Positions 38,314 to 52,500 are shown, numbered from the stretch's first letter. The stretch: 64,000 bases of DNA from Zychaea mexicana (GCF_025766255.1 NW_026516664.1:1-64000); one strand, 5' to 3'. Numbers and translations are program-made. The notes: a model not told the origin generated them from the sequence alone.

Positions 38314-40296
38314 ATGGTCAGCAACCAAGACAATGTTCCTAATGCGACCCATGTCGACTATTTGGTCAATCAGTCCAAGTCGCCGGTGCAAGGTTCGTTG
38401 TCGTTGTTGTTGTCGTCAATAAACTACACCACCATGCTATGAACGAAAAATTTTGCTACACCTACAAAAATACTAAATACAATCCATAGGCAACAATAAT
38501 AACAGCAGCCCCAGCCCTCCTATGGCAGTACTACCACTCAACTCGAGCGCCAAGTTGGATCAGGAACCTAATCCATTTGAGCAAAGTTTCTCGACTGTCG
38601 CTGTATCCGATCGACCAGACAGAAGAAACGGGAGCATAAGCACAGCAACTAGTAGTAGTGGCAGCAGCAATGGTGGTGGTGGTAGCATTCATAGTCACAC
38701 TGGCAGTAACCATCAACATAACCAACAACACCAACTTCATAATAATAATAATAATCAGCAGCAGCAGCAGCAAAAGACAATATTGCCACCTGTGGCAGCT
38801 ATCACTAGCCCAGTCCCGCCTTTGTTGCGCAGTGGTGTATTGCCCAAAGATGTTGCCAATCAAATTGCGTGGAACTCGCTTCGTGCTGGTCCGTTATCAC
38901 CGTCCATGCTACAGGGTCCTCAGAGACCGCCCGGGATTGGCGATGGAGTCATTCCACCTAATAGTAATAGTAATAGCAGCACTGCTACCACACACAGCAC
39001 GGCTGCTACTGGTACCACTTCCATATCGGCATCGTCACCCTTACAACAGCAACAAAGACCCATGAGTCACATATATGCTCCTGGTAGGAACTATTGCTGT
39101 GTGTGTGTGGTGAATCTCTGGAGACGCGTTCTCAAAAGCTGAAAGTGTGAAAGACTCAAATCATTTCTGTTTTGATAGATCCCGCACTTTCATTTGCCAT
39201 GGCTGGTCCGGCGGTGGATGAAACTCCTGCGTCCAATGACTATGTGAACGCACGGTCCGGGTCCATGAGTAGCTCCGCTAGTGGTCCAAGCATTTCATCC
39301 GCGACGGGTGGTCCAAGTGGTGGTGGTGGTGGCACCTATCGAACATTCAGACAAGACCACCACCATCAACAGCGACAACAACGGTCACGTCGATCTTCTG
39401 CGGAAGCTAACCTCACGACAGCCACTACCGCTACCACTGTGACCTCATACGATACTAATAACGACGAAGACGATGACAACATCGATCCTTTCAATGATGA
39501 TGATAGCAGTAATAATACCAGAACTAAAAAACGAACACGTATATCCAATGACAAGGACGAGGATGACGAGAAACGCAAAAATTTCCTTGAACGGAATCGG
39601 ATTGGTGAGTGAACTTTTTGCGGGTTGATGTAATAGTGATGTCGATGTGGGAAAACCAAAGAGAGTCGTACTACTACTACTACTACTACTACTATTGGAC
39701 GTGCAAGAGAGACTATTACTAATGATTGTTTTTTCATCACAGCTGCGCTGAAATGTCGACAACGTAAAAAGCAGTGGCTCAATAATTTGCAGGCAAAGGT
39801 TGAGTACTTGACAAACGACAATGAACAACTGCAGATCCAGACCAACGCTCTAAGGGAGGAAATCGTCAGCTTGAAAACGCTGCTTTTGGCGCATAAGGAC
39901 TGTCCTGTCGCCCAGCAACAGCAGCACGATGTGTTTACCGGCTTACAGCAGCAGCAGCAGCAGCAAAACAAGAATACCATGGCAACAACAGCTGCTAGCA
40001 ATAACAATAACACCACTACTTTCATGCATGCTCATTCTCATCATTCTCAGCAACCTCTTCCAGCCCACCATCATCGTCATCATCATCAGCAGCACCATCC
40101 TTCGTCAACGGCAGAAGCACCATCAGCCCACCATCATGCCCGGTTCTCATCACCATCGTCGTCGTCGTCGTCGTCGCCGTCCATTCCAAATACCAACAAT
40201 AGCGCCAACAGTATGCAGCAAAACATGATGACATTCTCAAGCCATCCCCAGGCCCAGACTATGGTGGCAGGGACATCAAGTGTATTGCGCTTTTAA
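38314..40296 (+). CDS. bZIP transcription factor, Atf1/CREB-like
   Basis: Nuclear stress regulator of the ATF/CREB type. Exons 38314..38392, 38490..39083, 39179..39604, 39743..40296 give 550 aa. The N-half holds the Atf1-family activation region: EPNPFEQSF, LPPVAAITSPVPPLL and WNSLRAGPLSPSMLQGPQ. The bZIP is split by intron 3: FLERNRI-AALKCRQRKKQW (N-x7-R basic signature) followed by leucine heptads and SLKTLLLAHKDCPVA, as in fission yeast Atf1. Such proteins bind TGACGTCA and are controlled by the Sty1/Hog1 MAP kinase; Ser-Pro/Thr-Pro sites are present. Gln, Asn, Ser and Gly runs lie between domains, and the C-tail is unusually His-rich (about 40030-40140). The first intron has a GTTCGT donor. 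Exon 1 is only 79 bp, but it joins in frame. Confidence 0.92.
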
Positions 40297-42910
40297 AAAT
40301 AATATTTTGCATCCCTTCCCTCTCCCTTCACAGCTCCTTGCGCTCTCTTACTCTCTATCTTACGCAATCATCACTCTCTGTAAATTCTATTTGCTTCTCT
40401 GCTATAAATTAATTGTCTGTTTCTTTTTCTTCTTTTCTTTCGTTCCTTCATCATCATACACCAACACATCTTCTTTGGCGTCATCAGCTCCCCTCCAACA
40501 TCTCGTCCATTTCTTGTCTTTTTTGTTTCCTTGCTGAAAAGATAGGTAAAATAAAACTCTCAAACGAACTATTCCACTAGTCAGGTCATCAAGGTGCAGC
40601 AAGAACACGTATGTATATATCAGTCACCCTAAATACCGTAAATAACAAATGTATAAAGCTACTTTTTAATGCACGGTTGATTTGCTGCTGATGTGGCGAC
40701 GCCATGGTGTCTATGGTGCCACAAACTGGGTTTAGGTTTAAAGAAAGTTACTGTGTGTAAGCCATGATTTGAAGGCTACTAAATTTCAAATACGTGCTAT
40801 GTTCTGTACCATGTCGATCGTTTTAACATCCTCAGTAAAATTTGACGAAGGAAAATGTTATCATTCTGTCCATTACCCAAAATGGTGTCTTTGCAAATGC
40901 ACCAAATATAACTATAATCCTCTAACAAAGGATCAAGCTGCCTCCCCCCCTTCCTCTCCGCCAGATTATTCTCCTCGCACTTCTCAAAGCGTAACAAATA
41001 GTAGCCGTCAGCCCTCGTTCTTCTTCTCCGATTGTTTTAGATTAAAGATAATACAGTGGGTGGCTAAGGTGTATACCAGTGTACTATGATGATGACGAAG
41101 ATGGATCGGCAAAAGAGAAGGCTGATCTATAAAAAAAGAATGGCCGTTACTCCTACTGTACTAGCCATGGTCCCTAGTGTAAAACCATGCGAAACACCCT
41201 ACATACGTATGAGGTGAAGTTACTAAATTATAGGCGTTAACTCCAAGCAATAATACATTTGCTGCCATCGCAACAGAGACAACACTCTGGAGAACGCACG
41301 GGTCTCCCTTTTTATGTGCTTTTCTTTGACATCCACCAGAAACTGCACTACTACGACGTCAACAACAACAACAGCAGCAGCAGCAGCAGCAGTGACCGAA
41401 AAAATCTCCAGCCCCCCTTATCACGACGACCTAATTGTTGGATCTCGAACCCTTTCATCCAAATCCCCCAACACGTGTCTGCCAGATGAAACACCAGACA
41501 TACAACTACGGCGCGCGAATAGCCAAATACAAGTTTAACCACTGTAGACTGCTGGACCTTAATGTCATGAGCTCTTAAATTTTGCAAAGCTGCTTACTAC
41601 TACTTTTACTACTACTTCAGTACTACTAACCCGATCCATCAAAGCGGATAAGAAAGAGTAAATAAAGGCCAAGATTATGCAATTTGCTCAAAATAGACAG
41701 CTGGTACTGTAAATATAGACGTGTATAAATCAGCATCGTTGCTGTTGTTTATACAGAGCGGCAGCATACATTGTTTGGAAAAGGTCAAATGAACTTTTCT
41801 CTTTTTTGGAACTGTTAATGCGCGCATATTTTTTCACTAAAAGAAGTAGTAAAAGGATGTGTATGTGTCTGTCTGGTACAAACAAGGGCTGAGGCCAAGC
41901 GTCTGAGTAGGAGAGGGATGATCTTGCATATCTGTGTTTATCCTTTTCTCCATGTTCTTTAATAACCAATACGAACTGCTACATATTGGTTGCTTAACCA
42001 AGCGTTAGAGCCGGCTGCTATTATGGTTGCACTGCCTTAGACTCATGCAGCTTCCGGTGATGGTGGTACTAGCAACAGCAGCAGCAGCAGCAGCAACAAG
42101 ATAAATGGCGCGGGGAATGGGCCGTCATCACTGCTCTAATCTTTATTATTCATCAGCAAACATTATATTGTCTACAGGGCATTGTATTTCGAACAAAAGC
42201 TCCGATATGCACATGGAAATAGACGACATACTGAAAATGAAAGACAGTTGGAGAGCGAAAGAGAAGGTTTGGTACTGTCATTTAGAGCACAATGGAATCT
42301 ATAGACCATGCATAGTGTCTGCTGTATCGTTGTCAGACATAAGACGTGGTGGCAAGATAAAAGAAGCAGCGCTTACATCTTATTACCGGGACTGATGCTG
42401 GTTGTTGCTGCTGCTGTGCAAGAAGAGGCAGCAGTTGGAGGTTACATCGAGGAAAGACGTGAGTTAGTTAGAAGCGAGAGAGGGAGAGGCCACTCAATCC
42501 ACGCCCTGCAATATATACACCACAGACGCGCGTTCTATTATAACGTGCGTTGAGTGGATGATGAGTCGGAGGCATGGCAGCAAATTGCAATATGCATATC
42601 TTATTTTTTCATTTGGGGGGTGTTGGGTCGATGGGGGAGCAACGAATTGGAAAGGAGCAGGAGGAGAGTCAATGCAAGGGGGGGAGAAGAACAGTGTTTC
42701 TGTATAGAAGCCGTAGAATGAAAAGGGCCGACATGAGGATTTTGTTTTTTCGTGAAATATAAAAGGACCGTGTCTCCTTGACGACTTTTTTATTATTCCA
42801 CTTTACTACTACTTCTAGTCTTTATACTACTGCTATACGCTTTCTTCTTCTTCTACTACTACTACTACTACTACTATTACTATTACCTTGTCAGAACAAA
42901 CGAATTAATA
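40297..42910. other. Gene-poor spacer with trinucleotide repeats
   Basis: 3' flank of the bZIP gene, then sequence with CAG/AAC and ACT triplet runs (e.g. ~41365-41395, ~42075-42095, 42855-42880). Open frames at 40769-41089 and 42105-42395 have no recognisable features. The last stretch is the leader of the next gene. Confidence 0.45.
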
Positions 42911-44785
42911 ATGCTCCAATCACAAGTGATCAATGTTCTTCCACGTCGCATCCTCGCAGGACTGTGGGCATCCCAAGAAACTCGCGTTTCGGTAAATATT
43001 CTCCAAAAGAATCTTATTTCTTTTTCTCGATCAGATCGGACAGTTGTTCTGATATATAGTTTTTTTGTGTACCCTCTCTAGTTATCACATATGTCGTCAG
43101 TCGTACCACCAGCACACAACAATAGCAAGAGGTATTGAAAGGTTCCACAGACACAGACACATATGGAAATGATTGTTGTTATTGACAAGAGAAATTGACT
43201 TGTTTTGGTAGTATCAGTAACCACCACCAGCAGCAGCAGCAGCAACAACAACACAATGAGCCATCATTGCCAGCTGCCAGTGCGCCTTCCTTTTTATGCT
43301 CCGAACTACCTGTCAGATACACTCACATCTTGCGCCTCTTGAGCACACTCTCGCCCGACGCGCTCCAATCACCCATTGTTCGCAATGTCGCGCACAGCTA
43401 TCTTCACGACATTTGTACCTTGCTCCATCCTTCGCTTCAGGGTACATCGCCTCGAGCCCTACGAAACATCTTGACCAAACTCCAACAACGACAGGCTAAC
43501 AGTCTTATTCGCTTACGATACGCCTTATCGAATTCGACAATGCTGGACAACATCAATACAATTGGCTTTGGCATCCAGCTTTTGCTTGGTAAGAATAACT
43601 TTTTCTTTCGTCTAGACATGTTCTAGCACATAGCTCTCTTCCTTTCTTTCGTTCTCCCTTCCCTTGTTCTTCTTCCCCCCCCCCCCCACCTCATACCCCC
43701 TTAAGCCCCTATTGAAATCTCTTGGCATACAAAATGACGGGCGGTACTTTCACAACCTTTGTCCACTATGTCTGTATCTCCACTCTCCTTCTCCTCCTCC
43801 TCCTCCAGCTTCCCCCTTAAAGCCATTGTATAGGTGCGTGTTCATGCCAATTAATCTCACATACATTTTCTTTCTTTCTTTCGTCTGTTCTCCCGAATAA
43901 TTAGATCAACATCTTTCATGGTCCAATCAAGACGGCAACGAGGTACAAGCCGTATGTCCAGTTACGATTGCCAAACAAGCCATTGACGATGCTCGACACG
44001 CATGTGCTTCCGCTCTCGGTAGCCAAAGCGATATTCCTGAGATCCGCCTGCAGCCACGTATTGAAACCGAACTGACATACATTCCCAACATCCTTCATCG
44101 AGTTCTATACGAAACATCACTGATGGCCTTGCGGGCAAAGATATCAGACCAACAGCAACCTAGCAGTAGCAGTTCTAGTGAAAAAAGCTGGCTCCAACGC
44201 ACATGGAACCAATTGCGCAATAACCCAACGAATGCCCAGCAAGGCATTGAGCTACAAGTCTTTGGCGGTCCTACAAGCGTGGGTTTCCGACTTAATTCAG
44301 ACGTGCCTCTACTTCCAAGCGACTTATTACAAGACGTACCGCGTGATCCCATTGGCATCCCCACCTGTGCCCGCATCTTAGGCCAAACCTCAGACACCAA
44401 GCTGGACCAACATCTCGACTCCAGCGCCGTCTGGGACGCCATGAGCGGATGGCGTTCGGCCAAGGTGTTGGCAAGCCATTTTGGCGGCAACCTGGATGTC
44501 ATGTCCGTCGATGGGCTAGGCGCTTCGGTGTACTTGGCTCTGGATCGCGACGCTTCCCTCTTGGAACGCTACCCTTCGCGAACCTTGGCTACTGCACACA
44601 AAATGTTGTTGCGCCACCATGGTCGTGCTGCTGCTGCTGCAACGCCCGCATTGACATTGCAAACGGCACAAATCCAGCTCGATACTTTCATCAATGCCAT
44701 CTCGCACGATCCACAAACCCCAGAACGTTTCTATAGCCCTCATCATCATTCCGTGTCGCTCTCGGCTGCTGTGGGTCATGCATAA
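42911..44785 (+). CDS. Mitochondrial PDK/BCKDK-like protein with eroded kinase motifs
   Basis: Related to mitochondrial pyruvate / branched-chain ketoacid dehydrogenase kinases. Exons 42911..42991, 43082..43131, 43212..43588, 43905..44785 give 462 aa. The Arg-rich, acid-poor start (LPRRILAGLWASQETRVS) looks like a mitochondrial presequence. The four-helix domain ends in GFGIQLLLDQHLSW, close to the family's GIRMLLxQH. The ATPase domain keeps the end signature GWRSAKVLASHFGGNLDVMSVDGLGASVYLAL. However, the N-box equivalent (LYETSLMALRAKI) lacks the metal-binding Asn, and I find no DxGxG in the stretch IELQVFGGPTSVGFRLNSD. The protein may regulate the dehydrogenase complex without kinase activity, as a pseudokinase or as a partner of an active paralogue. 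That is inference. Some fungal Pkp1-type proteins are also divergent. Confidence 0.82.
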
Positions 44786-47700
44786 AAACGAAACTTCTTT
44801 GCATTATCTCACTTTCTTCCATACTCCTCCACCTGCTCCGTCCCCCTTTTGCGGAGAGGGAACGATAGGGTACGTTCTTTTTTTGATAGGAGGAGGAGAG
44901 TGACGCATTGGATTTCTCTTGGCATTTTCTCTTGTTTCTTTGCATTTACACTCATCTCTCCGTTACAACCACATTACACATGTAATCTATCGTACCGCAA
45001 CCGTATACCTCGCATTTTCTTACCTTCTAAATCACACTCTCTTTTGCTTTCTACTAATCTCCATGCTTCCCTTGCAACTGACTTTCATCTGCAACCTCCC
45101 CCCCCCCCCACTTACATCACCAGCAACAATCTTCCTCTGTATATCTGTCTCTCATCCTCATTTTCGCTAATTTCCTACCATCGATCACACATCCCAACTC
45201 ACCCATTAGCTCGTTCTTTCCTTCTTATAAGAATATACATTATGCCCATCTGTAATAGTTATCATTAAATGAAACACATAATATAATGCATCATGATTTC
45301 AATGACGACAGCTGGACAAAATCACAGATTTGGCTCATTGTAAGTTTTGTTTACATTCTGACAAAGTGCCTCGCATTGGGCGTCAACAGACCTACATGTG
45401 GAGCGCTATATCCTATTGTTCCTTGTGGTCAAACACGAACAGTGACATGTGACCACATGCCAAATTTTTCTTTGAATTTTCATATAATTATTAATAGAAC
45501 GATCTTCACATTACGTCCTGCATTTCGCTGCTCTTTGCCTATCACAGCGGCTCCCCTTTTACTGTACACTCCTATGTCTACGACCCGCCACCATCACACT
45601 TACCACCAACCCTTCAAAAAGTATACCCAGTGTTACTTCTCTATTATTTTACGTGTAGATCGCCATGCTATTTTGCCATACCCATGGCTTTTCTTCCAGT
45701 AAAAACTCTTGAACTTACTATGGTCACTAAAACGGCGGCGACGAAGGCGACATTCTTAAACCAAGATAAAAATTTATGTAATTTGAAATCCGGGTACCAA
45801 CCTTGTTTCTCTAAAAGTAAACATTTGGTGCTTTGGTTTTTGTCCCACTTGCAACTATTGACATTATCCTAATGTTTTGCATGAAGCGAGGAGTCGAGGG
45901 ACCGGTCACGAGTCGTATAATCACCACTTCTGCTGCTGTTGTTGTTGTTGTTGTTGACTACTCTGCAGATATGCAAGATATTTATAGTCATGCAAGACAT
46001 TTTGAGCTAATGATTACTCAGTGATGACCTGCTGCAAGCAAAAAAGACAGCTGCAGAAGTAAGTATACTGCAACTTATTTACCGACTCTATATACTTTTG
46101 ATACTAAGAGTTCAAGAAAAAGCGTCTATAGCCGGATACGGTACCCCACCTCTAGTCACTCTCCTTGAAAACTATATACTATATGCACACCCTCCTACCC
46201 CAATATGTCTTGGCACGTATAGCAGAACAAGGACAACATGCTGCATAGAAGGGAACTGTGCATTGCATAGTCAATATAGTTGAAAATAAACTAGAGTTTT
46301 GTTCCTTTAAAACGCCTTTATAAAGTTGGCAGGCTGGTGCGGTTTGGTTCCCTTTTCGCACCATTGACAAGACATATACTATATAAGAAGGACCACAGGA
46401 GATCATCAGGGGCGGGAGGCGTTGTTTCTGCTGCTGCTGCCAGATATGTAAATATTTTGCCACATGATCAGCAATAACAGAAACAAAAAAAAAAAGATAA
46501 ACCCAAGAAATCGGTGGTGATCAGGAGGTTAAGTTTATGTCACCATGATAAGCAGCATGAAGAATGGATTGCTTTTAGTAACAGTAGGCCTATATGTCAA
46601 TCAAGTATTTCTCTTTCTCAGAGAATAGAAAAACGGATGAAAAAACCTCAGTCATGCACAATTTACACTAGCGAGGTGTTATCAGGGCTGTCATTCGTAT
46701 TTATTTGAAGTTAAACTCGATTTTGTATACACAATGTCAATATTTTTACCTTGCGTCTCACTAACGTAAAAATCACAAATCATCGTCTAGTTCCTCAATC
46801 AAGCGAGATGGGTTAGCAGAAATAGCCGACGGCAACTATAACAAGCAACAAAAACAAAATTGACAATGCATTAAAGCGGTTGAAAATTTCAAGGTTGGAT
46901 GGAGGCGATGCCACGACAAAGAATTTGTTTGCGTCTGCCCTATCACAATCAGAAACAACATCAACAAACACAGCCGCAATCAGCTCCTCCCTCTTTCCCT
47001 CGCTACCATCCGAAGAATTTGAATTACCTGAGGACCAGGAGACGGAAACTGACTTGGACGATGAGCCAGCTGTTATCAATGTGTAAGGTAGCTTCATCGT
47101 GGCTTTATCACAAAAAAAGACACTCACTCTGCGAACTCTATGATTATGCATGCGGATTGATAGGTTTACATAATTATCAGCATGCCGCTGCCACAATAGT
47201 CGTATGTAATCTTTTTATTGCAGCTTACCGTCATTGGTATGTAGTTTATGCTATCATAGTAAGCGCGTATCTGACTGTCGTTCTGCGGTATTAATTATTC
47301 TACAAGAGCTTATATACAACTTTCTTTGTATATGTTAAAAAAATAGCGAAACAAAAAGACTGGACAATGCGTACCTTGGGTAAATATCCCGCACATGGAT
47401 ACAATGTTATATGATTGACTAGATTATTTTGTCTCTCTCCAGTGACTTTCTCGCTCTGGTAGATGCGGTATCATAGACAAAAAAATCGGACCCGCCTCAG
47501 TAAATGCTTCACATCTTCTCTTGCGAACGACGTGGCTCAGGAACCCCCGTCCATTTGAATTCGATTTGATATTAGAGCCACGCATTGATAAAGTTGATGG
47601 CGCGACCACATCAAAAGCGTACGTATGAGTATCGAACATTGTAGGTATCTAATATATTTGATTTGAAAGAGTTCCTCATATATGCTGTAGATAAGATTCT

Positions 47701-49521
47701 CATTTCTCGGAGCGCGCGCGCTAGTCCTCAAAACGGAGCTTTTCCAGTTACCAACAACTAGTGAAAAAGCATAAAATTATCGTCGGCAATGATTGTGCTA
47801 GATATTATTAAACATGAGCCTTCTGCACCTATGCACTTTAAATAGTGAAAGGAAGTGTGTACGTCTCGTCTTTTAAGCTAATATTGAACAGACGAACAAA
47901 TGTCTACATTACGTATATCAAGTATTTAGAAGCATACTCGATATTATAGTGTATAGTGTTTCTACTGATATAAGCAACACAACCAGCTATTGTAATCCTA
48001 GATCATGTGTATACGAGCGACTGTAACTGTGCTGATGGTACACATACAGTACAGTGCTTCCAAGAAGCACCGTACACACGAAAACTAACTTTTAATTGTC
48101 CTACCACCACCACCATTAGAACATTCTTTTTCGTACTATGCCTTGTTTTGGGTCATTTATTTTGGATTAATTGCATCAACCCAACAGCCACCCTCTTCAT
48201 TTCCCCCGCATTATCGGAACAAATATAGAATGGTTTTGTCCTCATTTAATTTATATATGATATCATTATAGCGTAGGACACTTAATCCATCTACATCTCT
48301 GAGCCCTCTTTTCATCACATTTGGCACGGGTATGACGAGACCTTGTGGTTTGAAACGTCGAACTCACTGTTTCTCTTGGTACTCCAGAAACAAAGATGTA
48401 TCTCACTACAGTAGAGCTAAATAGTTGTCGCAGGTGTTGATTGAAAACTTAATGATTCTCAATCTGCTATCATGCTACTACTTTATAAGGTCTTGACATT
48501 CAGCACCATTTAATATACTCATCGTGACGGTACTATGATACGCATACCTTTGATTGATAATTACGCCGCACGACGTTTCAATTGCATTTGTAATCTACGA
48601 AAGGCATTTGCTTTAAAACAAGGAAAAAGAAGAATCAAACCAGATGCCGTTGACTGTATTGTACTGTTTTCATATGAGAAAGAAGACCTACTTACTACTT
48701 CCAGTGCCTACTCTACGCCTACCCCAAATGTTGGCTTAACCTTAAAACGTATAGTCAAGGAAAGCAAACATCCTGTGTGACGAGGTTCTGTAATTAATGC
48801 GTATATCCAATTTTAAACGATCCAAATTCGTACTAACCACGGAGAAAACATTAAAAGCCTCATATTATAGGACAAATAACTAGTGCCATAGTTAGCGACA
48901 AACGCGAAGGCGAAGAAATTACTAAGTCTGTTGACGGTGATTCTATATGCTGAAAAAAAGTTGTAACTGCTGGACTACCTCCGTTTGTGATACGATGGTC
49001 TTCTCAATTGTTGTTCCATATCTAATGGTTTTTCTATTACTCACTCTGTCTTGATTTTTGAGCATCTGCACTTGCAACAAAAAGCTAGAGTCAGGGACTG
49101 GTAATGTGTGTGGTGCATCACATGACTGGCGAATGCCCGTGTAAGCAAACATGAGGCACATACGCTATACGGAAAGGCTTTAAGCCAACCAATGATGTTT
49201 ACCACTTTGACAGAATCGAAGGACTGTGGCGCTCTTCTTCCCAAGTTAAATTACTACAGAACATCAGCCGCCTCCCCTTATTGAGCGTCATTAAGATGCG
49301 ATTAGCAACCTATTATTGATTTTTCTACCATGTATAACATTATGTACTTTTGCTACTACTAGTATTGGCTTGTGATGCCAGAAATAGGATTTATTATTAT
49401 ACAGTAAAACTAGAATTACAGTTGTATATTTTGATAAGCTAAAAAATATGGAAATCAAAGGTTATAATACAAAACGATAAAGGTTGAAATTCAAGCATAT
49501 GTGATTAATTAAAGGAGGGAT
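44786..49521. other. Gene-poor stretch
   Basis: C/T-rich 3' flank to ~45250, then AT-rich sequence. The best coding-like block is 46838..47086 on the plus strand, an acidic Ser/Thr-rich frame (SLPSEEFELPEDQETETDL) lacking a start. The minus frame over the same bases ends in a hydrophobic tail (ILFLLLVIVAVGYF). Neither is convincing. I found no intact gene elsewhere in this stretch. Confidence 0.4.
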
Positions 49522-52500
49522 CTACAGGTCGTAATAATCAGCAGCCATGGCTGCGGCACTGGTCATATCGATCGGCGGTCGGAGAAATGCATCAAAATAT
49601 GCATCGAGTTTTTCAAAATCCAGATCGTGCTGCAACCGAACACAAGCGCCAATGTAACCATCCGGACGTACAACAACAACAGATGGGCTGTGCCTAACGT
49701 TGTACAATGTGTGTGCCTGTTGGTCGTGATCCAAGTACACCTTGTCGAGACCGAGTGGGAAAGTGGCATGCACGACGGCCGGCTTGGTGTCGCTGAGAAA
49801 CTTGCCGATTTCTGTTCGACTGGAGCTAGTAATATACAAGAATGAAAACATAGAGGGTGTTGTTGTTGTTGTTGTCGAGGTTGAAGCACCGTTTGTGTCG
49901 CTTGATGGGTGGAAATCAGAGGACGTAGTTAAGCGGGGTTGGTCAAGGGATGTTCGGACCGTTGAGACCGGAGATGTGGGAGGAGAGTAAAAGAAGACAC
50001 GATTGCTGCTGGAAACTGAGGAACGATGTGATATGGATGACAAGGAAAGGCTGGAGTTGCGTTTGACGGGCTCGTCAAATATCCATGAGCCTGATAATAA
50101 TGGATGATTTGATTGCAGCTTTTCGTAACGCTGCATAAATGAGTGTGGTTCTTCAAGGTGTCGTCGGAAACGTTGCAAAGTCGCCAAATTCTCGGCATCG
50201 TTTAGCGATCCGCAAAAGATCACCAATCGGAATGCCGACGTTGATGCATTCTGAGCCATGCGATCGAGTACGCTGTAGTGGTTGGTTTTTATTCTACGCC
50301 ACCGTTCAGCTGTACTGGTTGTGTTGCTGTGTACTGCTGTGGCAGTGGTCGTTGTTGTTGATGTCATTGCTGGGATAGCGCTCGGATTACTGGTGCTGCT
50401 GCGTTTGATGATGGGTGACAAAAGCCAGCTGGTGGTGCTTGAGGATGTGCTGCTTGTTGAGTTGGATCGCTCGCGACGCCATCGTAGCGTGCTAGTACGC
50501 GGCGGTCTATCGTCTTTATCGTTGCTATTACTATCTTTGCTGCTGTTATGCGAGGACGACAGTGGTTTGCTGCCATTAGCGATGCTTCCAGGCGGAGTGG
50601 CGGTTTCTTTGGTATTGACGAGGAGCGTGAAAAGGGTGTAAGGTTTAAGTTTGGAATTCGGCGCCAAGGTTCCTGGTGCGCCCATCTGGATTTTACGTTG
50701 TGCGCGTTGTGTAAAGGATGCAGTAACAGCTTGTATGGTATCCGCTTCATCGACCGACGTGATCGATATAGTGCTTGCAGTGTCAACGTTCAGCATGTTG
50801 GCATGGTACGGTGCCTCACCGATGAATCCATGTTTTGTTTTGCTCAGCATGTAAATCAACTCTCGACTCGGCGTTGAGTTGAGCCCACGTCCACTCGACG
50901 GTGCGCTCTGGGTGAACAGGTGCATCAATGCTTTCGAAGCCTGGCGGGTATCGCTGAGCTTGGATCGGCACTCCTCCTCGTACGTATCCAAAAGTTCAGG
51001 TGATCCACGATGTTTAAGACACAAGAACAGCTTCCAGCACAAATTATTGACCTGCTCCAATCCAAGATCCGAGACCAGTATGCCTTCAGGGCACACCGAC
51101 TGTGCCGCTCCACCGGCTAAAAAGTAGCGTCGGTTCAAACTGAATTCTTCAGATGTCCTTTCGGTGGCTGCAAAATAGTAATGAACGACAGTAATACATG
51201 ATGAATAAAGAATAAAGTTTTGTTGGGTCACAGTGTTCGTCTGCACACACTCACAGCAAGACCCGCACCTGCTCACTCGCCCAAACCCCTTTCTCTCTAT
51301 ATATTTCCTACCTGTCCACCGTCGATATGAATGAGGCTTGTTGAATTCAATCTGATATGGCTCCATGATTGATTTGACGTGTTTCTGAGCAAGTAACAAC
51401 GGCACGTCGTCGTCGATTGTCAAGCGACTCCACTTTGGCTTATGCTCAAACGAAATGTAAGCCCTGTTGTCCCGGTGTCCTAGAAAAGGAAAAGGCAGTG
51501 AGCTTATAAAGTCCGCTTGGGGTTATACAATGGAATGGACGAGACGAGCTATGATAATATAGGGGGCTTCCTTTCCAAAGGAGCCAAAGAAGCCAAAACA
51601 AAAACAGCATCCTTACCAATATAGAAAAGCGAGTTTGGACCTTTGCTCAATACTGCCATTTTTCGCGCGGCAGGGAAATTGGTTGTAACAGTAGCCTCGA
51701 TAGTATAGAATACCGAGGTTGATTTCAGGCGTTCATACGCAATGCCTGTGAAAATAACGTGCGATTAAAACCTTGGAGGGTTGGAGATCATGTGTGTCAC
51801 AAGGCGACGTACCCAATTTCTGTCTAACAAAGCTGTGTGTCCCGTCCGCGCCGAGAACGATCTGTGATTTCCAGTAGTATGGGCCTTGCTGGCTGTTGTC
51901 CTGATGGTGTTTGCTCTTACTGGTTTTACTCGTATGGGTGCTGCTGGTGGGTAATATCGTCGCCAAGCACGTGTCGTTCTCGCAATCTTCCATGTCGATC
52001 AATTCGTGGTTGTATCGCACGCGCACGCCTTTACGCTGGCTTAGCGCGTCGGAAAGCACTCGACATACATGGTCACTTTCGCATGACAAACTCCAGTTGA
52101 ACTCGGTTGCTTCGTTTTCCCACACAGGATGCTTATTGTGGCTACCCGTCACAGCTGCGTTTCCGTGGCCTTTGTTTGTGAATGTTTCGAGACCCCAGTG
52201 GCGTACACCGTGCTCGAGTAAAAAATTGACAAGATCAAAGGCTTGCAGTAGTTGAAGGGATCGCGGTGACCAAAGGTACGTGGGATTATTTGAAGGGTCA
52301 TTCGCATCTTTTTTGTCTTTTTTTGTGAAAGCACACATTATTACTGTTAAATTAGGACATTGTAATCACTTGCTTAAATTGGTTCAGCTTGTGGACTCTC
52401 GTCATAGCTCTTACCGATGATGCATACAGAACAGCCCATATGACTGAGCAATAAAGCAGCATAGAGTCCAGTCGGTCCTGTTGTTGTTGTTGTTGCAAAA

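Noticed and set aside
45286..45702. 138-codon open frame on the plus strand
   Set aside because: Residue use looks random (many Cys/His/Thr from C/A-rich DNA), with no domain.
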